Position numbers and translations under genes: made by a program
Notes under the pieces: generated by a model
What the model was told of the DNA's origin: nothing
Databases searched by the model: none
The model's input: the letters and a program-made list of their open reading frames with translations, nothing else
NCBI GenBank assembly: GCA_016212215.1
Contig: JACRGV010000036.1
Span: forward strand, 1 to 52,459
Reading direction: 5' to 3'
Origin: Nitrospirota bacterium
Lineage (GTDB): Bacteria > Nitrospirota > 9FT-COMBO-42-15 > HDB-SIOI813
DNA length: 52,459 nucleotides
Part shown: positions 33,844 to 42,318 of the stretch, one piece after another
Layout: every line of letters begins with the position of its first letter
Numbering within the stretch: position 1 is the first letter of the stretch

Positions 33844-35565
33844 TTGAACCCAAGATTTCTAAAATATCATATACTTTACAGCCTTTTTTTTGCGCTGCTC
33901 TTTACCGGATGCGGGAGTAAAGTAAACAGTTCCGGTGAGTCACAGGGATTCTATCCTGATTATGGGGTTCATGTTAATGATGTTGTGATGATTGAGATAA
34001 ATTCACCTTCGGCCGGTACATTGTGGTCAGGGAACTCTACAGGAGGAAGTTCGGCATCAGACACTTCTAATTCAGTGAGTGATGCATTGCCCGTAAAAAA
34101 GAGTATGGCACTTGATATTGGGACAACTACCCAATTTTCAGTTAAGGCTCAGGATATATCAGGAAATAGTTATGAAAATGTAAGAGTTGCATGGACTTCT
34201 GAAAATACAAATGTAGTTGCAGTGGATAATAATGGGAATATTGCAGGTGTGTCTCCAGGGAGTGCAATAGTAACTGCTAATTTAACCATGCCCGATGGAA
34301 CCATTATTACTGATAGTGTTTTGATCACAGTATTTCCATCTCCGGTTCAGGACAAAGTCTGGGTTAAGAATGCTTCAACTATTACACGTACCATGTGGGA
34401 CCACGCCTCAGTTTTATGGAATGGTTATTTATATGTTTCCGGTGGAAATTCAGCATGCGGCGGTGATACAGATTATCAGGATTGTGGGTTTACTAATAAG
34501 GTTTATTTTGCAAAAGTAAATACAGACGGGTCAGTAGGCGGCTTTAGTGTGGCCGGCAAGATGCCGGTCTACCTGAGGGGGCACTCACTTCTTGCGTATA
34601 ACGGTTTCATGTACATTATAGGCGGGATTGTTCAATTCCCGCCCCCATGTAATTTTACAGACCCCTCTTGCGTTCTCCCCAATCCCCTTTGTAATCCATT
34701 ATTGGACCCTGCTTGCGTGAATCCGGACCCGAATACATATACACATGGCCCGGATGACACTGTTCTGAACGAGAAAGTATATTTTGCAAGCATAAATCCT
34801 GACGGGACAATCGGCACATGGCAAGAGACAGCTCCACTTCAGTTACCTGAGTTGACACCGGACTTGCAGGCTAAGGCCGGCCTTTTTGCCCATTCTGCAA
34901 CTGTTGTAAACGGGTATATTTATGTAACAGGAGGGTGGAATGCAACCCTCAAAAAGAATGTGAATACTATATTGATTGGGAAAATAAATATTGATGGGAG
35001 TATAACAGGATGGATAAATCAGACCGGCTTTGATCTTCCATATAATCTCAGCAAACATGCCACGGTTGCAGTTAATGTAAATGGAGAGTATTATCTCTAT
35101 GTTATTGGAGGTAATAGCGGCGACCTTGGTGCACAGTTATTTCATAATGAGATTCTTTTTTCAAAGATAGCCGTTGACGGCATCCCGGGGCCATGGAGCT
35201 ATGCATCAAATAATCTTCCTGTTCCCTTAATAGACCACGCGGCTGTAAGTTTAGGCAGATATGTTTTTGTGTTAGGTGGAAGGGATGGAGTTGAAGTATG
35301 CCAACAAGGGACACCGGGTAAAGATCAGGTATGTACTCATCCTTACAATAAGTTCCCGGATGTTTACCAGTATTTTGTTAATGACGCTGGAGACCTCGAA
35401 CTTGTGAACTATGGACAACCACTCCCCTCATTACCTGTACCACTATTCCACCATGCGGCTGTTGCCGATATTGTTTCCGGAAATATTTATGTAACCGGCG
35501 GTGCAAGCGGGGATACAGAAAACCCGGTAAACAGGCATAATGAAGTTTATTACCTCTCACAGTAA
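33844..35565 (+). CDS. Kelch-repeat lipoprotein with Ig-like (Big2) domain
   Basis: 573 residues. Signal peptide with lipobox LLFTGCG (Cys at about residue 24), so a lipoprotein. A Big2-like domain (about 85-165: WTSENTNVVAVDNNGNIAGV) is followed by kelch-type repeats (HASVLWNGYLYVSGG, HSLLAYNGFMYIIGG, HSATVVNGYIYVTGG, HAAVSLGRYVFVLGG, HAAVADIVSGNIYVTGG) forming a beta-propeller. A Cys/Pro-rich insert (about 265-300) may be disulfide bonded. Binding partner unknown. TTG 33844 is selected because GGAG precedes it by 8 nt, exactly as at ribA; GTG 33817 would begin in the repeat. Confidence 0.8.
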   Translation: MNPRFLKYHILYSLFFALLFTGCGSKVNSSGESQGFYPDYGVHVNDVVMIEINSPSAGTLWSGNSTGGSSASDTSNSVSDALPVKKSMALDIGTTTQFSVKAQDISGNSYENVRVAWTSENTNVVAVDNNGNIAGVSPGSAIVTANLTMPDGTIITDSVLITVFPSPVQDKVWVKNASTITRTMWDHASVLWNGYLYVSGGNSACGGDTDYQDCGFTNKVYFAKVNTDGSVGGFSVAGKMPVYLRGHSLLAYNGFMYIIGGIVQFPPPCNFTDPSCVLPNPLCNPLLDPACVNPDPNTYTHGPDDTVLNEKVYFASINPDGTIGTWQETAPLQLPELTPDLQAKAGLFAHSATVVNGYIYVTGGWNATLKKNVNTILIGKINIDGSITGWINQTGFDLPYNLSKHATVAVNVNGEYYLYVIGGNSGDLGAQLFHNEILFSKIAVDGIPGPWSYASNNLPVPLIDHAAVSLGRYVFVLGGRDGVEVCQQGTPGKDQVCTHPYNKFPDVYQYFVNDAGDLELVNYGQPLPSLPVPLFHHAAVADIVSGNIYVTGGASGDTENPVNRHNEVYYLSQ

Positions 35566-35730
35566 GCACGGGTGAATAGAAGTAAGAAATTAGAAGTAAG
35601 AGGCAAGAAGCAAGATAAAAACAAAGCCCCCTCACCCGGACCCTCTCCCGCCAGGGGAGAGGGTCCATAGAATATTCCCCCTCCCTTGATGGGAGGGGGT
35701 TAGGGGGAGGGTGGCTACGAGGATTTTCGA
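35566..35730. repeat. Purine tract plus G-rich modular repeat before the transglycosylase gene
   Basis: AGAAGTAAGAAATTAGAAG tract (35579-35615), two G-rich cores, then CTACGAGGATTTTCGA-GTG. GAGG and GTG serve the next gene. Confidence 0.8.
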
Positions 35731-36351
35731 GTGAAATTATCATTATTTTCTACATTGCTTTTCCTTTCATATCTCTGCATAGTAATAATCATGTTAAGCC
35801 CTCAATCTGTAAAGGCGGAGATATATACTTATGAAGATGAAAACGGGACCGTACATTTTTCCAATGTACCTACAGACCCTCAGTATAAGATGATTATTCC
35901 TCCAAAGATTGAAAAACGTGTCCCATCCTATCTTTCTCTAAAATCGGATAATGGTATAAAGAAATCTGAATTTAATAAATTAATAGAGACGAAGTCTTAC
36001 AAGTACGGGCTTGACCCGGCCCTTGTAAAGGCAGTCATAGCCGTAGAGTCCGACTTCAATCCCAATGCCATATCAGAAAAAGGGGCGAGGGGGCTGATGC
36101 AATTGATGCCTATGACAGCCAATGAACTTGGGGTATTTGATTCTTTTAATCCTGATGCGAATGTTGACGGAGGGACGAAATACCTGAGATACCTGCTGGA
36201 CTATTTTAGTTGGGATGTAGACCTTGCCCTTGCAGCATATCATGCCGGAATTATGCGGGTGATACAGAATACCGGTGTTCCGCCAATACCTGCCACACAT
36301 CAATACATCGGCAAGGTAAAGACTACTTACAGGAAGTATATGGTGGAATAA
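35731..36351 (+). CDS. Lytic transglycosylase (SLT family) with DUF4124 N-terminus
   Basis: 206 residues. Signal peptide (about 1-29), a DUF4124-like segment (EIYTYEDENGTVHFSNVP), then a compact SLT domain: KAVIAVESDFNPNAISEKGA with the catalytic Glu, GLMQLMPMTANELG and ALAAYHAGIMRV. Cleaves peptidoglycan glycan strands in the periplasm. GTG start in the repeat terminal module, as for its upstream neighbours. Confidence 0.9.
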   Translation: MKLSLFSTLLFLSYLCIVIIMLSPQSVKAEIYTYEDENGTVHFSNVPTDPQYKMIIPPKIEKRVPSYLSLKSDNGIKKSEFNKLIETKSYKYGLDPALVKAVIAVESDFNPNAISEKGARGLMQLMPMTANELGVFDSFNPDANVDGGTKYLRYLLDYFSWDVDLALAAYHAGIMRVIQNTGVPPIPATHQYIGKVKTTYRKYMVE

Positions 36352-36378
36352 GTTAGGTATATAGGCTGAAGGTGTTTA

Positions 36379-36403
36379 GGCTGAAGGAAGACAGCCTTCA
36401 GCC
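36379..36403. terminator. Hairpin between convergent genes
   Basis: GGCTGAAGG (36379-36387) and CCTTCAGCC (36395-36403) pair. AGGCTGAAGG-like units recur nearby on both strands. There is no long T run, so termination is only suggested. The hairpin overlaps the nadB end. Confidence 0.35.
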
Positions 36404-38071
36404 TGCCGCTTTACCTTCAGTCTTCAGCCTATCAACCTTCAGACTAAAGTGTTTTACCTTTCCGCTCCACTCCGGGAAATCTTCACGGAAATTTGTACCG
36501 ACACTCTCTTTCCGCTTTAAGGCTGATAAAGTGATCGCCATTGCAGTATTCAGCATATTCACAGCCTCTAATTCCTTTCTTGTGAATCCATGAATTTCAA
36601 AAGAAGAGAGGAGGCAGATTATATCTTTTAATGCCTGCTTTAATGTTGATTCTGAACGGATTATTCCGACATTTTGCCACATTGTCTTTTTTAGTTCTTC
36701 TTTGACGGTTTCACTCGAAAATTTTTCCGGCGGGGTTAGAAAACCCCGCCTATCTGCAAATGGTGATGGCCCCCCATCCGTGAATAATAAATTGAGGATA
36801 GGTGGGACATTCTTGTCCCGCTGATTTTTATGCCCCTTACTGAGTCTAAAGTCGCTGTCTTTTATCCGTATCTCCCTGTTTATTCTGATACCCCCTGAAT
36901 AACCTAACGCTGATATACCGGTTCTTTTGCCGAATACAAGTCCTTCCAGCAGAGAATTGGATGCAAGCCTGTTTGCCCCGTGAACGCCTGTACATGCAGC
37001 TTCACCTGCTGCAAAAAGGCCGGGAACAGATGTACGTCCCCATATATCTGTCTTGATTCCGCCTATAATAAAGTGAGCAGCAGGACTTACAGGTATCATA
37101 TCCTTTGTAATATCAATCCCATATTGCTTACATGCATTCCACGCCGTTGGGAACCGTTCTCTAAGTAATGAAGATTTTATACGGGTTGCATCCAATAGTA
37201 CAAAGTCTGAATTGGTTTTCTTCATCTCGTAAATTATGGATCGTGAGACTTCATCACGTGGTGCAAGTTCAGCAAGGGGGTGATATGCAGGCATAAAACG
37301 TTTCTTTTTGACATTTCTAAGAAGTGCACCTTCCCCACGTAATGCCTCTGTTATGAGGAAGGATGGGGCGCCTTTCAGAGCAAAGGATGTTGGGTGAAAC
37401 TGTACGAACTCCATGTCTTCAAGCACAGCACCGCTCCTGTATGCAGCGGCAATACCATCACCTGTAGCTCCTGATGGATTTGACGTTCGTAAAAAAATCT
37501 GCCCGGCCCCGCCTGTTGCAATGATTACAGCCTTTGCAGCAACAGGGAATATCTCACCGCTATTTTCATTTAAGAGTATGGCCCCTTTGCATGTACCATC
37601 TCTTATTATCAGGTCTACGATAAAATGTTTTGAGAGTTTGGAGATATGATTACTCTCAAGGGCCTTTGACCTCAGTACCTTTACAATTTCTTCGCCGGTA
37701 GAATCTTTGAAGTGCAATATCCGTCGTCTACTATGAGCGCCTTCAAGTCCTGCGAGATATTTACCGTCACTCTTATCAAACCTTACTCCCCATTCGATTA
37801 TCTGGCTTACTAACTCCGGCCCCTCCTCAACAAGCGCTTTTACCGCCTGCTTTTTACACAGACCGTATCCTGCCTTGAGGGTATCTTCGATATGAAAATG
37901 AGATGTGTCGTCTTCACCGGTGACAACAGCAATGCCGCCCTGTGCATAACTTGAACTGCTCTCAATTGACCTGTCTTTTGTAACTATGAGGACTTTCCCG
38001 TGAATGCTAAGCTCAATCGCAGTCCTCAGACCGGCTATACCACTGCCTATGATAAGGAAATCTGTTTTCAT
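36398..38071 (-). CDS. nadB: L-aspartate oxidase with an in-frame repeat insert
   Basis: 557 residues (about 510-540 is usual). Oxidises aspartate to iminoaspartate for NAD synthesis. FAD motif IIGSGIAGL (6-14), SSSSYAQGGIAVV, HSRRRILHFKDSTG, QFHPTSF, GEAACTGVHGANRLASNSLLEG are characteristic. Between the FAD part and the C-terminal helical domain, about residues 409-452 (RDKNVPPILNLL...RRGFLTPPEKF) are encoded by a type I modular repeat at 36716-36846. The last residues (GKAAG) also read into a short repeat. The ATG lies in another repeat end (AAGGGTTTTTCAG-ATG). Confidence 0.92.
   Translation of the reverse strand: MKTDFLIIGSGIAGLRTAIELSIHGKVLIVTKDRSIESSSSYAQGGIAVVTGEDDTSHFHIEDTLKAGYGLCKKQAVKALVEEGPELVSQIIEWGVRFDKSDGKYLAGLEGAHSRRRILHFKDSTGEEIVKVLRSKALESNHISKLSKHFIVDLIIRDGTCKGAILLNENSGEIFPVAAKAVIIATGGAGQIFLRTSNPSGATGDGIAAAYRSGAVLEDMEFVQFHPTSFALKGAPSFLITEALRGEGALLRNVKKKRFMPAYHPLAELAPRDEVSRSIIYEMKKTNSDFVLLDATRIKSSLLRERFPTAWNACKQYGIDITKDMIPVSPAAHFIIGGIKTDIWGRTSVPGLFAAGEAACTGVHGANRLASNSLLEGLVFGKRTGISALGYSGGIRINREIRIKDSDFRLSKGHKNQRDKNVPPILNLLFTDGGPSPFADRRGFLTPPEKFSSETVKEELKKTMWQNVGIIRSESTLKQALKDIICLLSSFEIHGFTRKELEAVNMLNTAMAITLSALKRKESVGTNFREDFPEWSGKVKHFSLKVDRLKTEGKAAG
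36716..36846. repeat. Type I modular repeat in frame within nadB
   Basis: GAAAATTTTTCCGGCGGGG...AACCCCGCC hairpin, an internal insertion, GGATAGGTGGGACATTCTTG, CTGATTTTTATGCCCCTTA. Same core as 38080-38160, with about 25 bp of unrelated sequence between the hairpins that keeps the frame open. Confidence 0.85.
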
Positions 38072-38238
38072 CTGAAAAACCCTTCCGGCGGGGTAAGAAA
38101 ACCCCGCCTATCCATATCTACGAGGATAGGTGGGACTTTCTTGTCCCGCTGATTTTCATGGCCCTTTGTGAGCGCCCCGCTCATGACGGTTCATCCGAAA
38201 ATCCTTTCGAGTAAGCAGTGAGCAGATAAAACCTGCCT
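38072..38238. repeat. Type I modular repeat upstream of nadB
   Basis: Full copy: hairpin GGCGGGG/CCCCGCC, GGATAGGTGGGACTTTCTTG, GATTTTCATGG, then GAGCGCCCCGCTCATGACGG and a second CATCCGAAAATCC flank. It ends at the stop of the lipoprotein gene. Confidence 0.85.
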
Positions 38239-38751
38239 TCACTGCTTACTGTTCGCTTTTTTAGATATGCCGAAAGGGCTGTTACCTTTAATTCCGGTTA
38301 TTTTGATGGAGTCTTCGTATTGGATTAGGAGAACCATACTGCCGCCTTCAATCAATGTTTTCCCGTTATCTGTTTTATTATCTTTCCATGTGCCGTTCCA
38401 GTGTATGGTAACATCTGCATTGCCTTTGTTAAACTGTATCCTGTCAACAAATAGCGTCAGAGACATACTATTAAAGCTTGAAAAATCATTGAGGATTGCA
38501 TCATTAAATTCTTTTGGAAAATATTCCCGGGAAAACATAGAGGTCAGACGTTCATCGTGTTCTTCATACAGCTTTTTTAGCTTAAAAACATAATCATGAA
38601 TATTTCTCGTCTTCACAGCATCTTCTGATAATATTGTCTTTCCGCCGCACCCGGTCAGTGTGATTACGGGGAGTATAACAATCAGCATAAAGACAATTAT
38701 AGCCGTTGGAACAGCTTGCAGATAAACATCAGATTTTTTCTTATGTGCCAT
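38239..38751 (-). CDS. Lipoprotein of unknown function
   Basis: 170 residues from ATG 38751 (GGATGG 7 nt upstream; an earlier ATG at 38790 is less likely). A basic n-region, hydrophobic core VFMLIVILPVITLTGCGG and lipobox LTGC indicate a lipid-anchored envelope protein. The mature part begins with a charged helix (RNIHDYVFKLKKLYEEHDER) and continues with beta strands rich in aromatic residues (VTIHWNGTWKD), which recalls NTF2-like folds, but I do not recognise a family. Confidence 0.6.
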   Translation of the reverse strand: MAHKKKSDVYLQAVPTAIIVFMLIVILPVITLTGCGGKTILSEDAVKTRNIHDYVFKLKKLYEEHDERLTSMFSREYFPKEFNDAILNDFSSFNSMSLTLFVDRIQFNKGNADVTIHWNGTWKDNKTDNGKTLIEGGSMVLLIQYEDSIKITGIKGNSPFGISKKANSKQ

Positions 38752-38886
38752 ATATATCACCATCCTTATTGTGGGTAACAAAACTAACATGGAAGTTATA
38801 CTGTAGTCAAGAAGACCTTTGGGAAGGAGGGTAGATAAAGCAGGACAGAGAGCTTTACCGGCAGTTATTGCAGATTATGTCTTATA

Positions 38887-39369
38887 GATATTTTATTCTT
38901 CCGCAGGTTTATCAGCAAGACTGAATGGCAGAGGGATGTTGATCTCGTTATCTTTGATGAACTCCTTAAGATGAAAGGGTGGAAGTCATGGATTAAAGGG
39001 ATATTTGATACCTAAGGGGCAGAGCCTAACCTGTTGATTACTGGTTCTGCAAGGCTTGAGACTATGAAACGAGGGGGAGATTCACTTCATGGAGGATACG
39101 ACAGGGAGTAAAGTTGCACTCCACTATCTTAGGGACAAGGATAAGAATGAGGTGGATTTCCTGACACTCATTGATAATAGCCATCGCTAATAATCGAGGT
39201 AAAGGAAAGTGATGATGAATTTTCAAAATCACTTTATAAGTTTCATGCATTCCTGAAAGACGTAAAACCAATCCAGCTTGTATATTTGCTGAAGAGGAAA
39301 AAATCTACAAGGACAATGCAGATGCTGCCGGTTCATGAATTCCTTGCCGGCATTGATCTTATGCATTAG
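38887..39369 (+). pseudogene. AAA ATPase (AAA_14 with DUF4143), decayed remnant
   Basis: Readable pieces in order: DVDLVIFDELLKMKGWKSWI then KGIFDT, TAA, GAEPNLLITGSARLETMKRG, GDSLHG, a gap with frame change, EDTGSKVALHYLRDKDKNEV, DFLTLIDN, stop, IEVKESDDEFSKSLYKFHAF, and VHEFLAGIDLMH. These are the Walker B/sensor region and the C-terminal nuclease-like half of DUF4143 ATPases, common accessory genes. The P-loop and the middle are missing and there are at least two stops and one frameshift. The end meets the stop of the ImmA gene. Confidence 0.8.
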
Positions 39370-40269
39370 TTAACCTGCCGGGAATAACAAAGCCACAGCC
39401 CTTTTTTTCTTATCATCATTTCCCATTGGCGGCAGATTCATTGCCTCAACTAAATAAACAGGATTGGCTGGTATATCCCAGTCCTCAGTTCCGCTTGTAA
39501 TCTCGTTTGTCTCAATCGTACGGTAAACAGACGAATTATCAGGTACAGATTTGTTGCGGTGAATGAAGTATCTGAACCCAGGTGAGGTGATGGTATAAAG
39601 AACCCTCATTTTCGGAACTGCTCCATCACGGAGTGGATTTTCAGATTTCCTGAAACCCTCCTCAAGAAATACTGCGGCACATACCTTCAACCCACTGCCG
39701 GTCATCTTAATAATTGTGGCGGTTTTGGATGCCCTGAACAATTCTGATAATTGCGGTACTGCCCTCATAGAAATGCCGTACTGCCTCAGATTATCAAGGA
39801 AATAGTCCCCGGGTAGCAGAAGTTCGGAGGCCGCAATATCACACAGCGTTTCCACCTCTCTATTCGGATCTATGTTGTCAGTTTTTTTTGACCTCATCTG
39901 AATAAATCCGGAATGGTCAGGGAAAAAGGTATGTGCAATCTCATGGCAGATAGAGAAGTTCCGGCGCTCAGGGAGTTGAACAGATGTATTTAACAGGATG
40001 TTCATAGAGCCGTCACCGGCAGGATAAATCATGGCATCTGCTTCAAGATGTATTTCTGCAGGGATAATCTTTATGCCCAGCAGTCCGGCAAGAATAGCAG
40101 GATCAAAAGGCGGGCCGCTCCATCCGCAATCTACTGCATACCGGAAAAGGCTTTTCGCCTTCTCCCGGATAATTGCCTCAGGATTATTGTCCAATCCGCC
40201 GGACGCCATAGATTCTTCTATAAGACTGATTACAGAAGGGTGTCTCCATCTGCGGTTGTTGAGTCGCAA
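39370..40269 (-). CDS. ImmA/IrrE-type metallopeptidase
   Basis: 299 residues. Zinc-protease motif ICHEIAHTFFPDH (HExxH) and the downstream ETLCDIAASELLLP with the third ligand Glu, as in ImmA of ICEBs1 and IrrE of Deinococcus. A C-terminal GAF-like part (about 170-299) follows. Such enzymes cut a cognate XRE repressor; the XRE gene lies 11 nt upstream on the same strand. TTG start with AGGAGG 6 nt before it. Probably a regulatory pair from a mobile element. Confidence 0.85.
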   Translation of the reverse strand: MRLNNRRWRHPSVISLIEESMASGGLDNNPEAIIREKAKSLFRYAVDCGWSGPPFDPAILAGLLGIKIIPAEIHLEADAMIYPAGDGSMNILLNTSVQLPERRNFSICHEIAHTFFPDHSGFIQMRSKKTDNIDPNREVETLCDIAASELLLPGDYFLDNLRQYGISMRAVPQLSELFRASKTATIIKMTGSGLKVCAAVFLEEGFRKSENPLRDGAVPKMRVLYTITSPGFRYFIHRNKSVPDNSSVYRTIETNEITSGTEDWDIPANPVYLVEAMNLPPMGNDDKKKRAVALLFPAG

Positions 40270-40280
40270 CTCCCCCCTCC

Positions 40281-40697
40281 TTACTTACCGCCGGTTACCC
40301 TGTAAATCGTCTCGCATAAATAAGCCCAGTCCTCCTTGCTCATCGCCCCCTTTTTTCTTGTCTTCACCTGAGTCAGGGCACGGATAATATCTTCAGGCAC
40401 AGGATTGCCGCCCCTTCTCCGTTCCTCAAGAAACTCCTCCAGAGTCTTATCCTTAATCTCAGGAATGTTTATTGCGTTAACCTTCTGAAGTTCAAGAATG
40501 TCTGCAATAGTGACATCCATGGCATCAGCAAGTTTCTTCAGGGTATCAACGGACGGGCTTATGATGATTTCATTCTCAAGCTGTGAGATATACCCCTTGG
40601 ACACCCCGGACTTTTCAGCCAGCTCAGGGAGAGTCAGGTTCTTTAATTTCCGAAGGTTGGCGACCCTCTTACCTACATGACCTTTTGGATACTTCAT
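40281..40697 (-). CDS. XRE-family transcriptional regulator (partner of ImmA-like protease)
   Basis: 138 residues from ATG 40697 (GGAGG 9 nt upstream). The HTH covers about residues 10-62: LTLPELAEKSGVSKGYISQL followed by a linker to SVDTLKKLADAMDVTIADIL. The C-terminal half is charged and helical and may be the protease-cleaved part. Divergent from the ARPP-1-like gene, which it may regulate together with its own operon. Confidence 0.85.
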   Translation of the reverse strand: MKYPKGHVGKRVANLRKLKNLTLPELAEKSGVSKGYISQLENEIIISPSVDTLKKLADAMDVTIADILELQKVNAINIPEIKDKTLEEFLEERRRGGNPVPEDIIRALTQVKTRKKGAMSKEDWAYLCETIYRVTGGK

Positions 40698-40768
40698 CAG
40701 TAAATCCTCCATAATCACAGTAGCATATATGGTTCAGTGTTGTAAACAAAAAATGAAAAATGTTAAGC

Positions 40769-40797
40769 TTGACAAAGCAGGTTTAGGAAGCTAAACT
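40769..40797 (+). promoter_or_regulatory. Promoter of ARPP-1-like gene
   Basis: TTGACA (40769-40774), 17-nt spacer, TAAACT (40792-40797). The transcript would start about 40 nt before the ATG, which has AAAGGAGAG upstream. Confidence 0.55.
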
Positions 40798-40840
40798 AAA
40801 TAACCTTATTAGTTCATAATAAAAGAAAGGAGAGTTTACG

Positions 40841-41876
40841 ATGAAAGATGTACAAGCCTATTTTAAAGGATTCAGGGTCAATGAACCTCAGACTTATGAG
40901 AATCTGACGATTTTCCCATTATTCAGAGAGGAGGCGCCGGGAACATATTACCTTATGCTGGACGAGGCCCTGAAGAAGGGCATAGTCACAGTGACCGAGG
41001 TCAATGACACCGGCAGGTTTGCAGAGCTATGGCTCAGAAACGATGCAGACATTCCAATACTCCTGCTTGACGGTGAAGAGCTTGCAGGGGCAAAACAGGA
41101 CAGGATACTCAATGCGTCCATACTTGTGCCCGCGGAAACAGCCATGACAGACCCTAAGCTGTGTTGAGCAGGGGAGATGGCACTACAAGAGCAGGACATT
41201 CTGCTCAAAAGACCGGATGTATAAACCAACCGACAGAGGCAGAAAGGCAAAGAGGGTATACATGTCAGTTAAATCAGGCCGCGGCTTCAATGCCGGACAA
41301 TCAGATGTTTGGGAAGAAGTCGCGTGTCTCCATACAAGATTTGGAACTCATTCAAAGACAAGTGCGATGGCCGATATTTACGATAACCAGAAGGGAAACC
41401 TCGAATCCTACATCAACGGCTTTTCAATAGCAGATGGCCAAACCGGCTTCGTTGCCCTGATTAACGGAAACATCATCGGCCTTGAAGCCCTGAGCCTCCC
41501 CGAAGCCTTCAAACAAACCTGGCCCAAATTGATCAAAAGCTACGCCCTTGATGCGATAGATATGAGATTGGATAGCAACGAAAAAGTATCCCCTGATCCA
41601 AACACCCTCCCCCCTTGCGGGGGAGGGCAGGGTGGGGGGAATATGGGTGCCTCTATCATCCCCCCTTTAGAAAAGGGGGACAAGGGGGGATTTGGCGTCA
41701 CGAGAGATTTCATAACAAACTGGCTCTCCACCATCACCCCCCCCCAAAACATCTCATTCCACAAATCCCCCGGCCTCGGCAATGACATCAGATGGGATGA
41801 GACCGGCACAGCAGGATTTGTGTTGGAATATAATGACGAGGCGGTGCATACAGCGGTATTTGCGGTGGGGGAGTAA
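40841..41876 (+). pseudogene. ARPP-1-like (DUF6569) protein gene, frameshifted and carrying a repeat
   Basis: First frame 40841-41167: YENLTIFPLF, LLLDGEELAGAKQDRILNAS, ILVPAETAMTDP, then a premature stop. From about 41158 another frame continues CVEQGRWHYKSRTFCSKDRM, then VYMSVKSG, DVWEEVA, HSKTSAMADIY and GFVALINGNIIGLEAL, to 41876. A single extra base near 41157 (CCTAAGC for CCTAGC) explains the break. The tail also carries in-frame repeat residues (NTLPPCGGGQGGG...KGDKGGFG, from 41588-41692). ARPP-1-type domains have no settled function. Start ATG 40841. Either a recent pseudogene or a base-call error. Confidence 0.75.
41588..41692. repeat. G-rich modular repeats in frame within the ARPP-1-like gene
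   Basis: CCCTCCCCCCTTGCGGGGGAGGG and CCCCCCTTTAGAAAAGGGGG palindromes side by side. Both are open in the host frame. Confidence 0.8.
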
Positions 41877-42318
41877 GAATTACTCTGGTATTGGGTAAAA
41901 GAACTGGTGACAAAGTTGGAATGCCTTTTTTATACACAATAACAAATTGGGCAACAGCCTGTTGCCTATTTTGCGAATAATACTGAGGCTCTTGCAAAAG
42001 TCTTGAAAAAGTGGAATTTGTCATTCCCACGAAAGTGGGAATCCATTCTTTTCAATATGTTGCAAAACCTCTGGATTCCCGTTTTCACGGGAATGACGAC
42101 TTTTGCAAGAGCCTCTACTGTTATCCTAATTATCAGAAGAGAACTTTGAGCATAATATATTGAACGAATTACCCACATACTGCGGGGCACATCATTGCAA
42201 TCAATACAAAATGCAAAATATTGAAAGGCAATTTATTGTTTTCAGTATGCATCTTCCTAAATTGATTGAACCTAATGCTTTCTTTTATAACAATGATAAT
42301 GAGGGATTAAGTAAACGA
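41877..42318. other. 442-bp gene-free stretch with one MITE
   Basis: Contains the 131-bp element at 41985-42115. The rest (41877-41980 and 42120-42318) is AT-rich with no credible gene, tRNA or terminator. Confidence 0.6.
41985..42115. mobile_element. 131-bp MITE with TACT target duplication
   Basis: Terminal inverted repeats GAGGCTCTTGCAAAAGTC (41985-42002) and its complement (42098-42115), flanked by TACT at 41981-41984 and 42116-42119. Internal GTCATTCCCACGAAAGTGGG and a mirrored GATTCCCGTTTTCACGGG block. No coding capacity. Confidence 0.9.
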
